In this document: positions 22,437 to 34,128 of the stretch, piece by piece
Layout: each line of letters opens with the position of its first letter
Numbering within the stretch: the stretch's first letter is position 1
Origin: Prochilodus magdalenae
Lineage: Eukaryota > Chordata > Actinopteri > Characiformes > Prochilodontidae
Length of the DNA stretch: 64,000 nt
Direction of reading: 5' to 3'
Assembly: GCA_024036415.1 (NCBI GenBank)
Contig: JAMWET010003116.1
Coordinates: forward strand, 62,001 to 126,000
Position numbers and translations under genes: made by a program
The notes under the pieces: generated by a model
The model's input: only the letters and a program-made list of their open reading frames with translations
The model's database searches: none
What the model was told of the DNA's origin: nothing

Positions 22437-23130
22437 AGTTGTGTATACCAATCACTGAGCAACCATGGCTGTAACTCACTCTTCATCAGCGGTTTGCTGA
22501 TAACACCACCATCCTAGACCTCATCACAGATGGAGATGAGGTCAGCATCCTGTCAGAGTGGTGCTACCACAACAATCTCTGTCTCAACATCAGAAAAACA
22601 AAGGAGATGATCATGGACTACAGGAAGCTGCAGAGGGGTGGTCACTCTCCCCTGTACATCAATGGAGCCGAAGTGGAGAGGGTCAGCAGTGTAAGGTCCT
22701 TTGTGTACACCTCACCGCTGAACTCACCTCGTCACTCCACACCAACAAAGTAGTGAGGTCAGCCCGTCAGCGCCTCTTCTTCCTGCGAAGGCACAGGAAG
22801 TTTGGTCTGCCTCCTGACATCCTCACCAACTTCTACAGATGCACCATAGAGAGCATCCTCAGGGCCTGCATCACTGTCTGATATGACAGGTGTACTGCCT
22901 ACGACCGCAAGGCCCTGAAGAGAGTGGTGAGGACAGTGGAATCCATAATAGGCAACAAACTTCCAGATTCACAGGACAGCTACCGGTCCCGCTGCCTGAG
23001 GAAAATCCAGAAGATCCGGTTGGACTGCAGCCACCCAGCACACGACCTGTTCACCTTACTGCCATCAGGCAGGAGGTACTGCAGCATCCAGGCCACTTGG
23101 CTTGTGAGTAATGAACAGTTTTTACCCACA
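22437..23130 (+). pseudogene. LINE reverse transcriptase fragment
   Basis: Starts at the catalytic box region, reading ADNTTILDLITDGDE where ADDT is expected (second Asp lost). It continues LSEWCYHNNLCLNIRKTKEM and INGAEVERVSSVRSF. Two frameshifts around 22690-22740 lead into SARQRLFFLRRHRKFGLPPD, NFYRCTIESILRACITV, then a TGA. After it come YDRCTAYDRKALKRVVRT, YRSRCLRKIQ and HPAHDLFTLLPSGRRY. These are the thumb and C-terminal motifs of teleost CR1-clade LINEs. In an active element this enzyme copies the RNA into DNA at the nicked target. Confidence 0.88.
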
Positions 23131-23133
23131 AGC

Positions 23134-23285
23134 CATCAGAATCAGAATCAGAATCAGAAATACTTTATTGATCCCAGGGGGAAATTGCAGTTTTTACAGT
23201 AGCAACTATTTAGAATAAACAATAATAATTTACAACAAAAGAGAAATTTTCAATATGTACACATATATAAAGTCTTATAAGGTTC
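23134..23285 (-). mobile_element. Short retroposon 3' end nested in the LINE
   Basis: A (cagaat)n tract is followed by actttattgatcccaggggg. On the minus strand this is a 3' end with gggatcaataaagt (containing AATAAA) and an (attctg)n tail. It interrupts the host LINE exactly where the host would continue after gccatcaga. The left boundary is clear; the right one is estimated. Confidence 0.65.
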
Positions 23286-23695
23286 CCGAATAAGCTGTGA
23301 GCCTTTCACCAATACCACAAATACCACTGCACTCTGACACTTTATTATTATTAATATTTTTAATATATCACCGCTATGGACAATATCACTGAGCCACTTT
23401 AAACAACAGACATATATACATATTTATATCATATATATCTGCGCTCTCTCCCTCCTTAAATGTACATATCAGAGAATTTCTACAGACTCCTCCTGTCTTT
23501 ATATATTCTGTATTTTTGTGTATATTTTGTATTTATTTAATATATCTCTTCATTTTAATGTTTAGTTAGTATGTATATAATTTTGTCCCGCTCTAGTGTA
23601 TAAACATGAGCCTCACCACAAGCATTCCAATGCATAAATGTCTGACATGTGGTGCAAATGACAAATAAACCTGAAACTTGAAACTTTACAGATGC

Positions 23696-23849
23696 AAATG
23701 GTTCTTTAGGGGGTTTACTGTTCTATATAGAACCACTGTCAAGCAAACCTCAGTCACCTAAAAGTAATACTTGTGGAACATTCATTTATATTGAACCTTT
23801 TAAGATCTGCACAGATAGCAAAACCTCTACTAATCTCAATACAGCTGCA
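23696..23849. other. Non-coding sequence
   Basis: Nothing recognisable. Confidence 0.35.
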
Positions 23850-24130
23850 CCACCTGCCCACTTCATTAGGTCCTTGTTTCTACATTCACTGTCCATCTTA
23901 TCAGCTCCACTGACCATTTAGGAGCACTCTGTAGTTCTACAATTCCAGACTGTGGTCCACCTGTTCCTCTGTATACTTTATTACCCTGTTCCTCAATGGT
24001 CAGGCCCCTTACAGGACCACCACAGAGCAGGTATTATGTGAGTGGTGGATCATTCTCAGCACTGCGGTGACACTGACATAGTGGTTTTGTGTTAGTGGGT
24101 GGTTTTATAAGGTGATTAATTCTCAACACA
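23850..24130 (+). mobile_element. MITE-like dispersed repeat M1, copy 1
   Basis: Shares ttatcagctccactgaccat, actctgtagttctacaatt, tctctgtatactttatta and ccaccacagagcagg with 29145-29700. The shared part covers roughly 270 bp. No coding capacity. Confidence 0.7.
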
Positions 24131-24639
24131 TTATCACTGACGCTTTGCTGATACAGGTGAAGATACTGATAATCAATTTCTTCTAATATTGCTGATCACC
24201 TGATGTATTGATTGGAGTCTAATTCAGAAACCAAGGGAAATGAATGACATCATTTGTGCCGAGCTGTCCGTTTGAGAGCCAGCCCTCCTGATACAGTAAG
24301 GATAAGTCTGGTTTTCCGTCCCTCTGAAAGCTAGAATGAAATGTTTGTCCTTGAGATCTGCTCTCAGTTCCTCAGTGACGTCTCTGCCCAGAACACACTG
24401 AGGTTCAGCAGGAGCGTCCAGCAGGACATCCAGTTTCAGCTCCAGGCTCCTCCCCCCAATGATTTATCACTCTGTCCTGGGTGACAAATGAACTTCTACC
24501 TCACGACCCACTTCGGAAATTCAACCGAACATGGAGTTCCTCCCCCCAACATCACTCGACCCCACTTTACTCTACAGCGCTTCACTTACATTGTATAGAG
24601 GATATAAGTTAATATAATACTGGAACAGTGCTGGACATG
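24131..24639. other. Non-coding sequence
   Basis: No gene or repeat recognised. Confidence 0.35.
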
Positions 24640-24815
24640 CTGAACATTGCTGTGAAGATTTGATTGAGTATTAGTGTGATCAGGTACTGATGTTGGAACA
24701 TTGCTGTGAGAATTTGATTGAATATAAGTCAGGTACCGATGCTGAACATTGCTGTGAGGATTTGGTTGAGTATTAGTGAGGTCAAGTACTGATGAACATT
24801 GCTGTGAGAGATTGT
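24640..24815 (+). repeat. Minisatellite S1, locus 1
   Basis: About three units of gaacattgctgtgagaatt, tgattgagtattagtg and aggtactgatg, each 50-60 bp. The same unit occurs inverted at 44878-44985 and 45362-45432. Confidence 0.85.
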
Positions 24816-25464
24816 AAAATCTGTATTAATACTGGGTATCTTGAAGTCGCTCAGTAGAAGGAATGTCTGGACACTGTCCGAATTTTTTGGAAATCTTTGG
24901 TCCTGATTGGCTCCCCTTGGTTGCAGTAACCATACTTTTTAAAGCCACTCTATAAAACTTTTCCTCCATATTTTCCTCCTATTAAATACTGCTTAAGTCA
25001 GCATACAGCATTTCAGTTGAAGTCGAATTCGTTTCCCAAACATGTTTTACTTTGTTTTGTGCTTGTGTTGCTTTCAGAAGTGCAAAATGTGCAAAAAGCA
25101 GTGTTTTATCATAAACGCCACAAGGCCATGCTTTTAATAATGGTCCTTAAATAAAAGGCAGCATGCTCTCGGGGTTAAGTGGAATGTTGTTCTGCGGCTG
25201 CTGGAATTTAAAGCTTTGGCATTTTAAACTGCAGATCCTGCTTTAACAACCTGCGTTCCCCGTTCCGGTGTCAATTACTGAATGGCTAGCGACCTCATTT
25301 GTATTTTACAAGGAGATACGGTGAGGCACGAGGAGGAGGGAGGAGGGGGTGTTCTTTACCTATAAAGCTTCCCCATATTAGGATTCCTCCCAAGAACCCA
25401 GATATCAGAAGCCAGACTTAAATACAACTGTGAGCAATATACAGTACAGCGACCCAGTGTGTGT
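24816..25464. other. Non-coding sequence
   Basis: No gene. About 25200-25340 is non-simple and could be conserved non-coding sequence (inference). Confidence 0.3.
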
Positions 25465-25815
25465 AAGTAGGTATTTCTAATAAAGTGGCCAGTTAGTGGA
25501 AGAACAAGGTAGGTGTTTCTAATAAAGTGGCCAGTTTGTGGAAGAACAAGGTAGGTGTTTCTAATAAAGTGGCCAGTTTATGGAAGAACAAGGTAGGTGT
25601 TTCTAATAAAGTGGCCAGTTAGTGGAAGCACAAGGTAGGTGTTTCTAGTAAAGTGGCCAGTTAGTGGAAGCACAAGGTAGGTGTTTCTAGTAAAGTGGCC
25701 AGTTAGTGGAAGCACAAGGTAGGTGTTTCTAGTAAAGTGGCCAGTTTGCGGAAGTGCAAGTTGGGTGTTTGTTATAAAGTTACCAGTTAGTGGAGAAATA
25801 AGGTAAATAAAGTGA
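25465..25815 (+). repeat. 42-bp minisatellite S2, locus 1
   Basis: About eight units of gtaggtgtttctaataaagt, ggccagttagtggaag and (a/c)acaag. The period is 42 bp. Loci 2 and 3 are at 27578-27825 and 54690-54925. The 190-codon minus frame ending here (25578-26150) owes its C-terminal half to this array and is not supported as a gene. Confidence 0.95.
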
Positions 25816-27577
25816 TGGTGTGATGTCAACATTTTCCAAAAGATATGTTTTACCCATCTGCACAAAAAAAGGCTGTGAAACACTTTCAGAAGTATCCATG
25901 TTGGTGCAGACGAGGTCTCAGTGTAATACCGAGCTTTCCTGTTGCTATGCTGGTGCTGAGTGCTAACATGCACCTTCCTTCTACACCAGCTCACCCAGCA
26001 CTGACCTTCATCACTGAGCACCCATAACACGAGAAATCCATTCACACTGAATCCTACAGGAGCGCTCTCTGACTCCATACTGCCGGACGAGTCGTCTACC
26101 TCACCCCCAAGAGGGCAACCAAGCATGACTTTAAAGTAGCAGCTCAGCAAGGAAATCCACAGTTTCTGTCTTTTAACCCAGACGATCAGTCGAGATGCGT
26201 TGGGTGTCTAAAGTTCCCTTTTTGAGTTTTAGCACTGAAGCTACGAGGCTACCTGTGCAGTCTGATGCTGTTGTGTGCTCCTACTAGCCTGTAGAACTGG
26301 CTTGACTACCAAAGAGCTTCCAGTATTTCCATCGCATATGCTGTTCCACCGCCTTTACAGTACACTGATCTACTGATCACTGCTACTGGCACTACTAGAA
26401 GCAAAATCATGGCCCTCCTGCAACACTGGTGTCTAAAGTAGGATAGGGCACCAGAGTGATCTGGAGCGGAATGACAATGAACCCCAAAGCAAACATGTAG
26501 AGAGGCAGAGCCTGATGAAAGTCCAGGACTGCCGAGGGCAACACTGTGAGGCTTGAGGCAACATAAACGCTTTACGACAAAACCCCTACAAGTTGACCGC
26601 ACTAACTGGTGGCATGTAGGACGTTTGGTTCCCTCATGCTGGGTGCTTGTTTGTGTTTGTGTCTTTGAGCCCCATTAAAGCTTCCTAGTCAGGGGTCTTC
26701 TCTGACATAACACTTTGTGACCCCACCCTCAGTCTAACTCTGTTTTGATTAGCTGCCTTTGTTCAAATAGCTCTTCAGGCTGAAACACTCCCTATGACTT
26801 CTGCATAAGTGGGCAGGGCTAAACTGCTATAGATGAATGTATGTGAATAAGTTGGTTTTTGGTTTTTGACTGACAGTGACTTCTCTTCCACCGTCCTCCA
26901 GCTTGCTCTCTTTGACCTGCTCTGCTACAGTCACTAATGGACGTCTACACTCACTCTAACACTGCAGAGGTCACCGTCTGCTGTCAGTCGGTGCAGGGAA
27001 CCGACACCTATGCTGTCTCCATAGCACCTACACATGTTATACCTCTGCAGTGAATTTGTAGGTAGCACAGAACAGAGCATAAAGGATCGAAACAAACAGT
27101 TCACCACTGAGTAGTGACCCTGAGGCTGTACAGAGCCCGCCAGTCAGAGTTCACATTATCAAGGTCTTAATGGGACATTTGGGAATATGTGAAGTTTGTT
27201 TGTCTTAGTCTTTCACTCTCTCCTCTGCTCTCTCCCTCTGTGAATGCCACCTTCCTCAGTTGTGCACGTTCTCACTTTCTCTGAGAAAGATCACACGTCA
27301 GATAAAAGCAGCCGTCATCGCAGACTGTCAGTGAAGCCATCTGAGATTCCTTGGAGTCAACGGTGTTTCCATAAATAAAGGTTAAAATCACTGATGGTGT
27401 GATAGCGTGTGGGCTCAGACACGAATATACTAAACTGGTGACCACAGTGATGATCTGACACTGACACCACAACATGAACACTGCCTGGCCTTTCTGGGTC
27501 CATTACATATGGTCCATTGTTCTGACTGTAGGATGAATGACGCTTTCTTCTTTAGTTCATCTAGTTTCGGTCAGCAC
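25816..27577. other. Non-coding sequence
   Basis: Several short frames, none with a recognised domain. Simple-repeat free. Nothing can be assigned. Confidence 0.35.
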
Positions 27578-27825
27578 TCATCGGGTGTTTCTAATGTAGT
27601 GACTAGTTAGTGGAAGTGTTAGGTGTTTCTAATAAAGTGGCCAACAAGTAGAAGAATAAGGCAGAAATGTCTAATAAAGTGGTCACTTAGTGAAAGTGCA
27701 ATGCAGGTGTTTCTAATATAGTGACCAGTTAGTGGAAGTGCATGGTAGGTGTTTCTAATATAGTGGCCAGTTAGTGGAAGAACAATTGAGATGTTTCTAA
27801 TAAAGTGGCCAGTTAGTGACTTCCA
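27578..27825 (+). repeat. 42-bp minisatellite S2, locus 2
   Basis: Six diverged units of the same sequence as at 25465-25815, in the same orientation. Confidence 0.9.
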
Positions 27826-28029
27826 TCAGAATAACTGAAAGGAAATTCTCACTAAATGAAGCCCAGCGGACAGTAAATGAGTGCCCTGTGACATCCAAGT
27901 TTTTGGATGTAGGCCACATCAATGTTCAGAAACTCTTACATCAAAGAATTGTGCACTTGGCTTCGATTTGGGGAAGGCCTTCCCTCGCATAATTCCGAGG
28001 AGAATTCCTTGTAGACTAGGATTTTAGCC

Positions 28030-28325
28030 ACTGCTGGTAGACCTATGTGACTGTACGCTTCCATACACCTGCAGATTCAGATTAACTTCCTTCACACTAT
28101 GGTCTTTGACACGCTCAAATGCAGTCACTCCTTTTAGCCAGTCATTAACATCTGCTTTGGAGCCATTTTCCGCACATGTAACGAGGCATTCACTGCACTG
28201 TACCACCTCTTTTAATCCATGGATCCTGCCACATACATCCTGCCGAGATTTGTAGCCCCATCATCCTCGTACAGCACCATCTGCAGGAGCCTGGAACACA
28301 CCACCTTAAACACACAAGGGGAGTA
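28030..28325 (-). repeat. Dispersed repeat family R2, copy B
   Basis: Minus-strand copy of the repeat at 4190 and 42098. The frame from 28206 reads MVQCSECLVTCAENGSKADV, NDWLKGVTAFERVKDHSVKE. It is open for 60 codons. Together with copy C it extends farther at the 5' end than copy A (shared ccttgtgtgtttaaggtggt). Confidence 0.7.
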
Positions 28326-29144
28326 ATTCTGACTCTGGTCTGAGCAAACCACCTCCACATATGGATACTGACTAAGGTCGTGACCCTCACCACTTTTTGC
28401 TCTGAGCTCATTTTCTCTCCTCTTGTGTTTTTCCGAGGCGAAGCCAGAGCTGACGGACTGTTTCGGAGGGCATTAAGTTTTAAGCTGATTTATTCTCCCA
28501 CCGCAGGACGCAGCACAGCCGGACGGAGAGGAGCATGCTGACGGCTGGTATTTACGTCTACGAGTTAAAGGTTACTCCTTATTTCTCAAGGTGCAGAAAT
28601 ATGGAGAGCAATGGGACTCCAAAGGCTCCATTACACGTGCAAGCTAAATATCATTGGTCAAAGTTGTTGTATTGACCATTAGAAATGGTCAAATTCCCCA
28701 GTGGATGGTTAGAAAACGCTCACTCCACAAAAATACTTGGCAGGAAGAAGACAAATGATTTAATATTGCTCTGAAAGCAGCACCAGTAGAGGGCTGGGAG
28801 GAAGTGAAATATACCGCTCCGTAGCCGGTTCATACCCATGTAATGGTCTAAGCAAGTTTTTCTATGTGAGAAAATTGAACCTGAAACGTACCTAATGGTG
28901 GTAATGCCTCCACAAGCCCCAATAACAGCTGTGATTGGATTTGGCATGTACTGGACAAGTTTCTGGATGCAGGTCAAGGAATTGGTCAGTTGGGCCAGAT
29001 TTGGTGGATGTAAGTTTAGGTGAGCTTATTGCAACAAGCAAGTTTACACTGCTGCACACTAGACTGATGTCTGAACGCTGACCTCATCAAAATAACCCAC
29101 ACAAGCCAGCAGGCTTTGTCCAGTGTGGTAGTTTAGAAGCTTAT
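28326..29144. other. Non-coding sequence
   Basis: No gene. The 85-codon minus frame at 28720-28977 has no recognised domain. Confidence 0.35.
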
Positions 29145-29700
29145 ATACCCATCAGCCATAACATTAAAACAAGCACCTCCTTGTGTCTACACTTATCAGT
29201 GTCCACTTTATCAGCTCCACTGACCATGTAGTATCACTCTGTAGTTCTACAGTTACAGACTGTAGTCCATCTGTTTCTCTGTATACTTTATTACTCTGTT
29301 CTTCAATGGTCAGGACCCCCACAAGACCACCACAGAGCAGGTGTTATGAGGGTGTTGGAACATTCTCAGCACTGCACATTGCGGTGGTGTGTTAGTGTGT
29401 GTGATGCTGGTGTGAGTGGATCAGAGACAGCAGTGCTGCTGACACCTTAGTGTCACGGCTAGATTGATAATCATCCACCAACCAACACTATCCAGCCAAC
29501 AGCGTCCTGTGGACAGCAACCCGTGGGCAGTGTCCTGTGGGCAGTGTTCTGTGACCACTGATAAAGGACTAGAGGATGACCAACTGTGCACTGTGCAGCA
29601 GAGGATGAGCTATCATCTCTGACTGTACATCTACAAGATGGACCAGCAAGATAGGAGTGTCTAATAGAGTGGACAGTGAGTGGACACAGTGTTTAAACAC
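29145..29700 (+). mobile_element. MITE-like dispersed repeat M1, copy 2 (longer)
   Basis: Starts atcagccataacattaaaac and runs through the block shared with 23850-24130. Near its right side it has ggagtgtctaatagagtgga followed by cagtgagtgg. This closely resembles the repeated unit of minisatellite S2 (gtgtttctaataaagtgg, ccagttagtgg). An internal tandem of gtcctgtgg(g/a)cagtg is at 29505-29555. No transposase. Confidence 0.7.
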
Positions 29701-30384
29701 TCCAGTAGCACTGCTCTTGATCCACACAGACAAACAAAACACACACTAACACCACCACCATGTTAGAAAGTAGAGTAGAGAAAATTTGAACCTGGATTGT
29801 AGATTGTGACAGATTTTGTGTATTCAGATTGTAGCCACAGGGAAACATACACGCTGTAATCGGCATGCGTGCTGGCGTGCCTGTAGATTCATCTTAGGCC
29901 TTTACGAATGAATCTGTTCTTGGCCTAAAACACTGCACACTAAAAGCATTCACATTCCCATGATGCTTTGCTTGCCAGTGGTTTGCAGTGACATTGCAAA
30001 TGTTACACAGACGCCTCCGGTCACAATGTCTCCCTCAAGCCAGACAACAACACACAGCACACAAATGGCCGATCGATGTGTGTTAGTGTTATCTCTCCCA
30101 CATGGCAACCTCTTTCGGCACGATGGAGCTGCTGGCTGTGGAACACCTCCAGCCTTCATCACAGACGGCTCTGCATGGCTGCTGGATTGTACAAAGCATG
30201 AACAGAATTCCTTTAAAACCAGAGAGCTTCCAGCTCTGAGCTCAGGCCTCCTAATGTTTACCGATCAATTATATGTCCATTCGGTTGTCCAGGTGACCAT
30301 CAGAGGGGACAAAACAAAAATCTTTTGATGTTGTTATTTGCTGTGTTTTATAAATGTAAACAAATGTATATAAATCAATAAATA
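29701..30384. other. Non-coding sequence
   Basis: A 122-codon plus frame (29960-30328) has no recognisable domain and no partner. I do not call it a gene. Confidence 0.35.
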
Positions 30385-30945
30385 TCAGTCATTTTAGTTC
30401 CCTCTCAGTAGGAATATCGTTCCCCTGAGTACAATTAGTGTCCCACCTTGGTCAGACTTGTCAGATGGAATGTTGTTCTTCCTCAGTAGGAATATTTTTG
30501 TGCCGTTTCAGCTGGAATATTGTTAACTTTAGATGGAATCTTGGCCAACAACAGTTGGAATAATGTGCTCCACTGTTCGAAAAGTGTCCCCTCATATGGA
30601 ACATCGTCAACCTCATTTGGAATCTTTCTCACCATCATTTGGAAAGCTGTTGTCTTAAGTTGGAACACTGTCCAGGTAAGCAATCTTTTTTCACTGTCTG
30701 TTGGATACTGTGCTCCTCAGTTGGAATATAATCCCAGAGAGTTTGAATATTGTTCCTCTAAATTGAAATTGTTTTCACCATCAGTTGGAATACTGTGCTC
30801 CTCAGTTGGGAAACTGTGCTCATCAGTAAGACCAGTGTCCGACAGTGTTCTTTTTCACCCTTAGTTGGAATATTGGTTGGCCTCTTGATAAAAAAGTGTT
30901 GCCCCTCAGTTGGAATACTGTGCCCTCCTAATCAGAATATCGGAC
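30385..30945 (+). repeat. Diverged minisatellite, unit about 25 bp
   Basis: The theme cctcagttggaatattgttc recurs about 20 times with variable spacing and many substitutions. Confidence 0.85.
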
Positions 30946-31699
30946 AATGATGTGTTATAAGTACGGATAAGTCTCCATCCCCAGTTGTTAGTAAGGAGAG
31001 GGTAGTTCAGCCTTCCCTGTATCTTTCCAGATGAAATGCATCCTGCAGTTGGTGGGAATACCTGTGGAGCCTCTGTTCTCTCAGGTTTCTTTTTGTTTAT
31101 CTGGCCGTTCAGCTCAGTTTCTCCTTTTTTGTTTTGAATGCCGGCAGGAAACATATTCCCATCGTCCCCTTACTGGCATTAGAAGTCCAGCATCGCTGTC
31201 TCATTGCAGCAAATCTAATGTGCTCACAGTCTCACAGCATGTTCACAACAGCTCAGAGCAAGATGCTCTCAGTCTGTGATAAATGACTGTCCTGGGCTTT
31301 GGCAGCAAACTGCACAACAATACAACCAAGCCCAGGAAAACAAAGCTGGCAAATACAGTCCTGAGCAACAGCTATCTGTCCGTCTCTTCCGCTAGAGTGT
31401 ATGATTTGGAATGGGTCATGGTGGCAGCAGTGGGAACAAAGTGGAGAATTATTAAACTTGGCAACCCATAAACAGTACTGCAGCACAACAGGGGGTTTCT
31501 GTGCAGTAAACTGTACTTCCTCAAGTGTGTGCAGCTAGTTATGCTGGGAAAATGGTATTACAGTATTATGGCTTAATCTAATAAAGCAGTCCCACATTAT
31601 CACCATGTGTCTATAACTATAATTAACAAGACCCTGTTAATGAACTATATTTATTATGGTTAACAGTAACTATACTGTTATCCGATTTATATTATTATG
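30946..31699. other. Non-coding sequence
   Basis: Nothing recognisable. Confidence 0.35.
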
Positions 31700-33812
31700 G
31701 TTGCGCATTGCTAATCCACAGTCATACCGACCTGCACTCGTTTATTCATCCTTTGTTCCTCCCATAGTGCTCCAGTCATTTTCAACCCAAACCAAGCAGT
31801 AATGCTTTAGTTCGCTTGAGAGCAACCAAACTTCAAAAATCGGATACACTGGCTCGGGGCAAAGCCCCGAGCAGGAATTCGGTGTTGGATTGACCCGCAC
31901 TTGTTCGTTTCTCTTTTTATCGCATCCCTTTCTCTTTTTCCTCCCATAGAAAATGAATGGGAAGGAAAATTGTTTGCCTAAGTACTCCCCTCCCGCTCGA
32001 CCTAGAGCCTTCAAATCGGATACAAGGGCTCAGGGTGAACCCCCAAGCCAGCGTTCGGTGATGGATTGAGCCGCACTCGTTCATCCCTCCTTTTTTTCCC
32101 GCATCCCTCGTTCCACCCATAGAGTCCCAGTCATTTTTAGACACACCTAAAGCTGGCTGTTTCGTTCACCCGAGAGGCGGGTAACTTCACATACACACTA
32201 AGGGCAGGTTCCCAAGCAATAAAGCACAGCCATACTGACCCGCACTCGTCTATCTGTTGTTTTTTCATCCCTCGTTCTCCCATAGAGTCCCAGTCATTTG
32301 CGACCCAAACTGAGCAGTACTGTTTCTGTTCGCCCAAGAGCCTCCAAACTTCTCGTACTCACTAAGGGGAGGCCCCTAGACGCTAAACCATGGTCATACT
32401 GACCTGCACTCATTTATTCATCCCTCGTTCCTCCCATAGAGTCCCAGTCATTTTTGACCCAACCCAAGCAGTAGCGTTTCAGTTCACCTGAGAGCCTCCA
32501 AACTCCACGTACTCACTAAGGGCAGTCCGCCAGACGCTAATTCACAGTCATACCGACCCGCACTCGTTTACTCATCCCTCGTTCCTCACTGAGCAAGCTG
32601 CGCAACCATCCCGCGTTTCCCTCAGGAAATGCACTTTTCTAGTTATTTTTCTTATTTTTCTCCCGTTTCTTCGCCGATTAACTCGCCCCGCAGTTTTCGA
32701 GATATCGACTCCGTTCCAACTCTGGATTGTCCGGTATGTTACGCTGATGGGGGCTTGTATACAGCTTTTGGATCGGATGCAAGAATTCCGATCGGGAAGG
32801 AATTTTTCCAGAATTTTTTCCCATAGAGAATGAATGGGAGCGGAAAACGCGTGCCCATCTAACCCACTTCCGCTCGACCTAGAGACACCAAATCGGATAC
32901 ACTGGCTCGGGGCACAGCCCCAAGCAGGAATACGGTGATGGATTGACCCGCACTCGTTCGTTTCTCCTTTTATCGCATCCCTTTCTCCTCCCATAGGAAA
33001 TGAATGGGGCGAAAATGCATGCCTACTTAACCCACTTCCGCTCGACCTAGAGACACAAAATCAGACACAAGGGCTCGGGGCGAAGCCACACTCTTTCATC
33101 TCTCCTCTTTTTCGCATCCCTTTTTCCTCCATAGAGAATGAATAGGATGGAAATTTGTTTGCCTATGTACTCTACTCCCGCTCGACCTAGAGCTTCCAAA
33201 TCGGATAGAGAGGCTCAAGGTAAGGCCCCGAGCCAGCATTCGGTGATGGATTGACCCGCACTCGTTCATCTCGCCTCTTTTTCGCATCCCTCGTTCCTCC
33301 CTTAGAGTCCCAGTCATTTTTAGACTCACCTAAAGCCGGCTGTTTGGTTCGCCCGAGAGGCGCGTAACCTCACATACACACTAAGAGCAGGTCCCCAAGC
33401 ACTAACCGACAGCCATACTGACCCGCACTCGTCTATCTGTCGTTTATTCATCCCTCATTCCTCCCACAGTTTCCCAGTCATTTTGACCCAAACCCAGCAG
33501 TAATGTTTCCATTCGCCCGAGAGCTACCAAACTTCACGTACTCACGTGAGCAGTCCCCCAGAAGTGAATCCACAGTCATACCGGCCCGCACTCGTTTACT
33601 CATCCCTCGTTCCTCCCATAGAGTCCCAGTCATTTTCGACCCAACCGAAGCAGTAATGCTTTCTTTCGCTCAAGAGCCACCAAACTAAGGGCAGGCCCCC
33701 AGACGCTAATCCACAGTCATACCGACCCGCACTCGTTTACTCATCCCTCGTTCCTCACTGAGCAAGCTGTGCAACCATCCCTCGTTTCCCTCAGGAAATG
33801 CACGTTTCTAGT
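31700..33812 (+). repeat. Complex satellite, 150-180 bp units with a longer-range repeat
   Basis: The landmark ccgcactcgtttattcatcc followed by ctcgttcctcccatagagtc recurs at about 31731, 31890, 32069, 32240, 32403, 32556, 32947, 33256, 33423, 33588 and 33729. Two unit types alternate. One carries cagtcattttcgacccaa and caagcagtaatg. The other carries gaatgaatggg and ccgctcgacctagag with caaatcggata. A terminal block (actgagcaagctg, tttccctcaggaaatgcac) is present at both 32586-32635 and 33755-33805, which suggests a roughly 1.17-kb higher-order unit. Several short frames on both strands are artefacts. Confidence 0.85.
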
Positions 33813-33814
33813 TA

Positions 33815-33850
33815 TTATTATTATTATTATTATCATTATTATTATTAATT
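33815..33850. repeat. (ATT)n microsatellite
   Basis: att/tat triplets with one cat interruption. Confidence 0.9.
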
Positions 33851-33851
33851 A

Positions 33852-34128
33852 ACCATATTAAGTAACTTGCTTAAAATGTATATAATGTGATGTAATCCAA
33901 GTCTGTTCTACAGTTCCTTGTTAGTTTGAGTGTATAACTCTAAGCTTTAAATGTAGGTAATGTAGTATAACCTGAGTCTGTTCTGCAGTTTCTCATTAGG
34001 CTGAGTGTATAACTTGCTCCAAATATAGGTATTGTGATATTGACTGGATCTGTTCTGCAGTTTCTCATTAGGTTGAATGTATAACTTAATTTCAATTATA
34101 GGTATTGATATATAACCTGAGTGGTGTT
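33852..34128 (+). repeat. Minisatellite, unit about 75 bp
   Basis: About 3.6 units of gagtctgttctgcagtttct, cattag(g/t)(c/t)tgagtgtat and aact..., with an AT-rich variable segment. Confidence 0.85.

Larger units (their letters stand above)
22437..23695 (+). mobile_element. 5'-truncated CR1/L2/Rex1-type LINE with another repeat nested in it
   Basis: The C-terminal part of a reverse transcriptase (about 22437-23130) is followed by a 3' untranslated region. That region ends with a polyadenylation-like aaataaac near 23665 and a short tail ctgaaacttgaaac. Such simple repeated tails without a long poly(A) are typical of the CR1/L2 group. It starts abruptly near the catalytic motif, as expected for 5' truncation. 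Confidence 0.85.

Noticed and set aside
25465..25815. CRISPR-like array
   Set aside because: Units are contiguous 42-bp tandem repeats without unique spacers, in a eukaryotic transposon-rich context.
25578..26150. 190-codon minus frame
   Set aside because: The last 75 residues are four cycles of the 42-bp minisatellite. The rest shows no domain I recognise and no partner, so it is not supported as a gene.
29960..30328. 122-codon plus frame
   Set aside because: No recognisable domain, no splice context and no repeat partner. Its length is possible by chance.
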